From NCBI RefSeq assembly GCF_002804205.1, contig NZ_CP024962.1, positions 558,001 through 622,000 of the forward strand: 64,000 nucleotides of DNA. Direction: 5' to 3'. The DNA is from Entomoplasma freundtii (GTDB lineage: Bacteria > Bacillota_I > Bacilli_A > Mycoplasmatales > Mycoplasmataceae). The position numbers were made by a program, and so were the translations under genes. This document shows, one piece after another, positions 61,730-64,000 of the stretch. Under the pieces are notes generated by a model. The model was given only the letters and a program-made list of their open reading frames with translations, made no database searches and had not been told where the DNA came from. Within the stretch, counting starts at the first letter, position 1; each line of letters starts with the position of its first letter.

Positions 61730-64000
61730 TGAAAAAATTATTAAGTTTTTTAGCGGCCATTAGCCTTTCTGCCTCAGTGTCTGCGACAGTTGTTTCTTGT
61801 GCCAATACTACCAGCGTTCAACGTTTTTCAATTCCAGTTCTTACTAAAGAAATCAGTAAAGAAATAATGATGGAAATTAATGGCGATTCCTCAATAAGCC
61901 CCGACACTAAAGGAAAATTTTTCAGTAAGATTGATTTTGAAAAAGTTGTCAAAATGATGATGCAGGATGAAATGGCTAAACTTTCTCAAGAATATTACCA
62001 AAACGATTTAGCCAATAGGTTAAAAATTAAGTCTCGCTCAACTGAGGTAATGAAGACTGAAGTCGAAAATATAAATAATGATATTTCTCAAAACCAATTT
62101 TATAACCAATATACCCAACGCATTGTTTTGGGAGGAATGTCTTTAGATGAAGAATTGAGTTTAGCTCCCGGCGATAAAGGAGACCTAACCTCCCTTAACC
62201 CTGAAAAACTTCTCAAGAATACTCAACATCCAAAAGATGAAAATGTTTATTATCTTTATTTCAAAAAGGCGAACGACACTACTAATAATTGATTGCTTTG
62301 ACAATATTGAGGAGAACATAATACTCCTAATGGCTCATTGGAACAATTACCTAATATAAATGATTTACAGATGGGGAAATTTATTGTTGTTAAAAACAAC
62401 AATCCCGTTGACAAATTACCATCAAGTCTTGAAATTACTAATGATGATTTAACTAATTCGGCTAAATTATTTTGAAATTATTTTGGTGAAGATGATACTG
62501 CCGACTGAAGTGATAGTGGAGATTATTATTCATTGGATGGTAAATCAGCTTTAATAATGGATGGTAAATCGGCTCTTCAATACCGTTTCCAAGAATACTT
62601 TAAAGCTAAAATTATTAATAACTTTTATGAAAATGTTTTAACAATGACTTATCTAGAATCAAATCTTTTTAATATTGGTCGAAATATCAAAAATACTTTA
62701 ACCAGCCAAGACTCTTATTTAAATATTAGTTCTGATTTGGCTAAAGCTACCCAAACTTGGAACCAAAATGATGGCTATAAATCTAAATTAAAGATGGTTT
62801 GGGCCTTCAATCAAAATGATAAGACTGAACAAGATTTTGTTAAGGCTTGGTCTAAATTAAACGAAACTATCAAATTTAAAAATTCGGGAGAGTTTTTAAA
62901 TTCAACTAGCACAAGTTTTCAAACTATTTCCAAAATTTTAGAAGACGCAACCGTTTTAGGACCAAATCAATCAGAATTGGGAACTGATCCTTTCTTAAAT
63001 TTGGCTGGTTATAATGGAATTGTTAAAAACGATGGCGATTCAATTTCTTCAGCAGATGGAACCTTAAGTATTGCTGAAGAAGCTAAAACAAAAATTGCTA
63101 AAGTTAATTCGCCAGCCATTATAACTAAGGACCAACTTGGGCAACCATTTACGGTTGATAACAACAAACAAGAAATTTATTTTGTTTTACCAATTTATTT
63201 AATTGATTTACTAAATGACACTACTAATGGTAGTCAAAATCGAAGTGCCTCTTCTGGAGCAATTAGTAGTTATGATTATGGTCAAACAACTACTGGATTC
63301 CTCCCTAAAACTGAAGATAAATGATTCGCTAGTTTTGGTGATTCATTGATTGCTAATGGCAAACAAATTACTCCATCAAAAGTAGACGTTATTACATCAC
63401 ATAAAGAGGAAGCTAATAAATCGGCTTATTATCTCTACGTTGATAACGTTGCCTACACAATTGATGACTTTAATGGTCTTTTTAATCCAACTACTAAAAT
63501 AACACCAGAAAATATTTGAGACCAAAATAAAACTATTGCGGCTAACGGTTATCAAGGTTTCCAATTTACAATGCTCAATTCATTTGAAGGCATCATTGGC
63601 AATGTTGGCATTGGGCAAGAAGTTTATTTAGGTAAGTTATCAGATACACCAATAAATAAACAAGGTATTACTTTTGAAAAGCGCAACGATGATTGATATG
63701 CCATTGTTGCTAATGATAAAAGTCTTGTTGGAACAGTAGTTGATTGCGGAACAGTTAAATTAAGTTTCGACGATGCTAAAAAAGGCAGCACTATCACTTT
63801 CGACGGAAGTATTGATGGTAAAAATAATTCTTTAAAAAATAAAGAGGGCCGTACTATTGGTTACCAAATTAATATGGGGCCTAATGCCGCCAAGCCAAAT
63901 ATGTACATCAATAACGGTACTTTCCATTATTATGAAGAAAATTTAGCTTCTTTGGACATCATCAATTTAGCCAGTGACCAAAAACAAAGTCTTTTACACC
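61729..64000 (+). CDS. Large surface lipoprotein, second of a coupled pair (runs off window end)
   Basis: At least 757 residues and open at the window edge. MKKLLSFLAAISL, lipobox VVSC with Cys24. Asn/Asp/Thr/Ser-rich mature part of unknown function. An 8-residue tandem repeat (LDGKSALI then MDGKSALQ) sits at residues 269-284. It is coupled to the previous gene by TAATG. Probably a paralogue of the first by size, signal peptide and composition; I could not align the two reliably by eye. Confidence 0.88.
62533..62580 (+). repeat. 24-bp tandem duplication in lipoprotein 2
   Basis: Units 62533-62556 and 62557-62580 share the core TGGATGGTAAATC and differ at four bases. In frame, encoding xDGKSALx twice. 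Confidence 0.85.

Overview
The window is from a wall-less bacterium of the Mollicutes, most likely the Spiroplasma/Entomoplasma/Mycoplasma mycoides side. Almost every long gene is read through in-frame UGA codons as tryptophan (genetic code 4), the DNA is AT-rich, and the lipoproteins share a short signal peptide ending in VVSC or VVAC. A divergent FtsA-like gene sits between rsmH and ftsZ. The genus cannot be fixed from the sequence alone.

Layout, left to right. 1-2650: two surface lipoproteins on the minus strand flank a five-gene tRNA operon (Thr, Tyr, Gln, Lys, Leu) with its own promoter and terminator. 2838-11742 (plus): rpmG, an M24 aminopeptidase, cdsA, rseP, polC and deoC. 11785-24236 (minus): a stand-alone AlaX-type tRNA editing protein, deoD, a phosphoglucomutase, a dCMP deaminase, a rhomboid-like protein, rluD, lspA, ileS, an alpha/beta hydrolase, a DUF4430 protein and an ECF transporter S component. 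The last two follow nrdJ (24257-26734), a B12-dependent ribonucleotide reductase. 27057-31548 is a compact division cluster mraZ-rsmH-ftsA-like-ftsZ-sepF, and 31671-35833 is pheS-pheT-yceD-rpmF. 35933-40477 is a 1514-residue FtsX-type permease. A 79-residue cysteine-rich protein follows on the plus strand.

40926-51070 holds two 16S-23S-5S rRNA operons in direct tandem on the minus strand. The repeat is about 4,979 bp and I found only one base difference. Each copy has its own sigma-70-type promoter, a shared start-site box, leader hairpin and terminator. 51453-58731 (minus) carries gapN, a TrmH-family methyltransferase, an all-alpha dUTPase, a small S1 protein with a likely -1 frameshift tail, pgi, a 5-formyl-THF cyclo-ligase, sufU and sufS. 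From 58850 to the end two very large lipoproteins overlap by TAATG; the second runs off the window.

The genes fit a fermentative, nucleotide-scavenging parasite. pgi, phosphoglucomutase and gapN feed glycolysis and NADPH. deoD, deoC, dCMP deaminase, dUTPase and NrdJ handle DNA precursors, and PolC uses them. The most interesting unit is the operon nrdJ / ECF S component / transcobalamin-like DUF4430 protein, which reads as a self-contained cobalamin-uptake plus B12-dependent dNTP module. Other points for follow-up are the cysteine-rich protein, the S1-protein frameshift and the nrdJ leader RNA.
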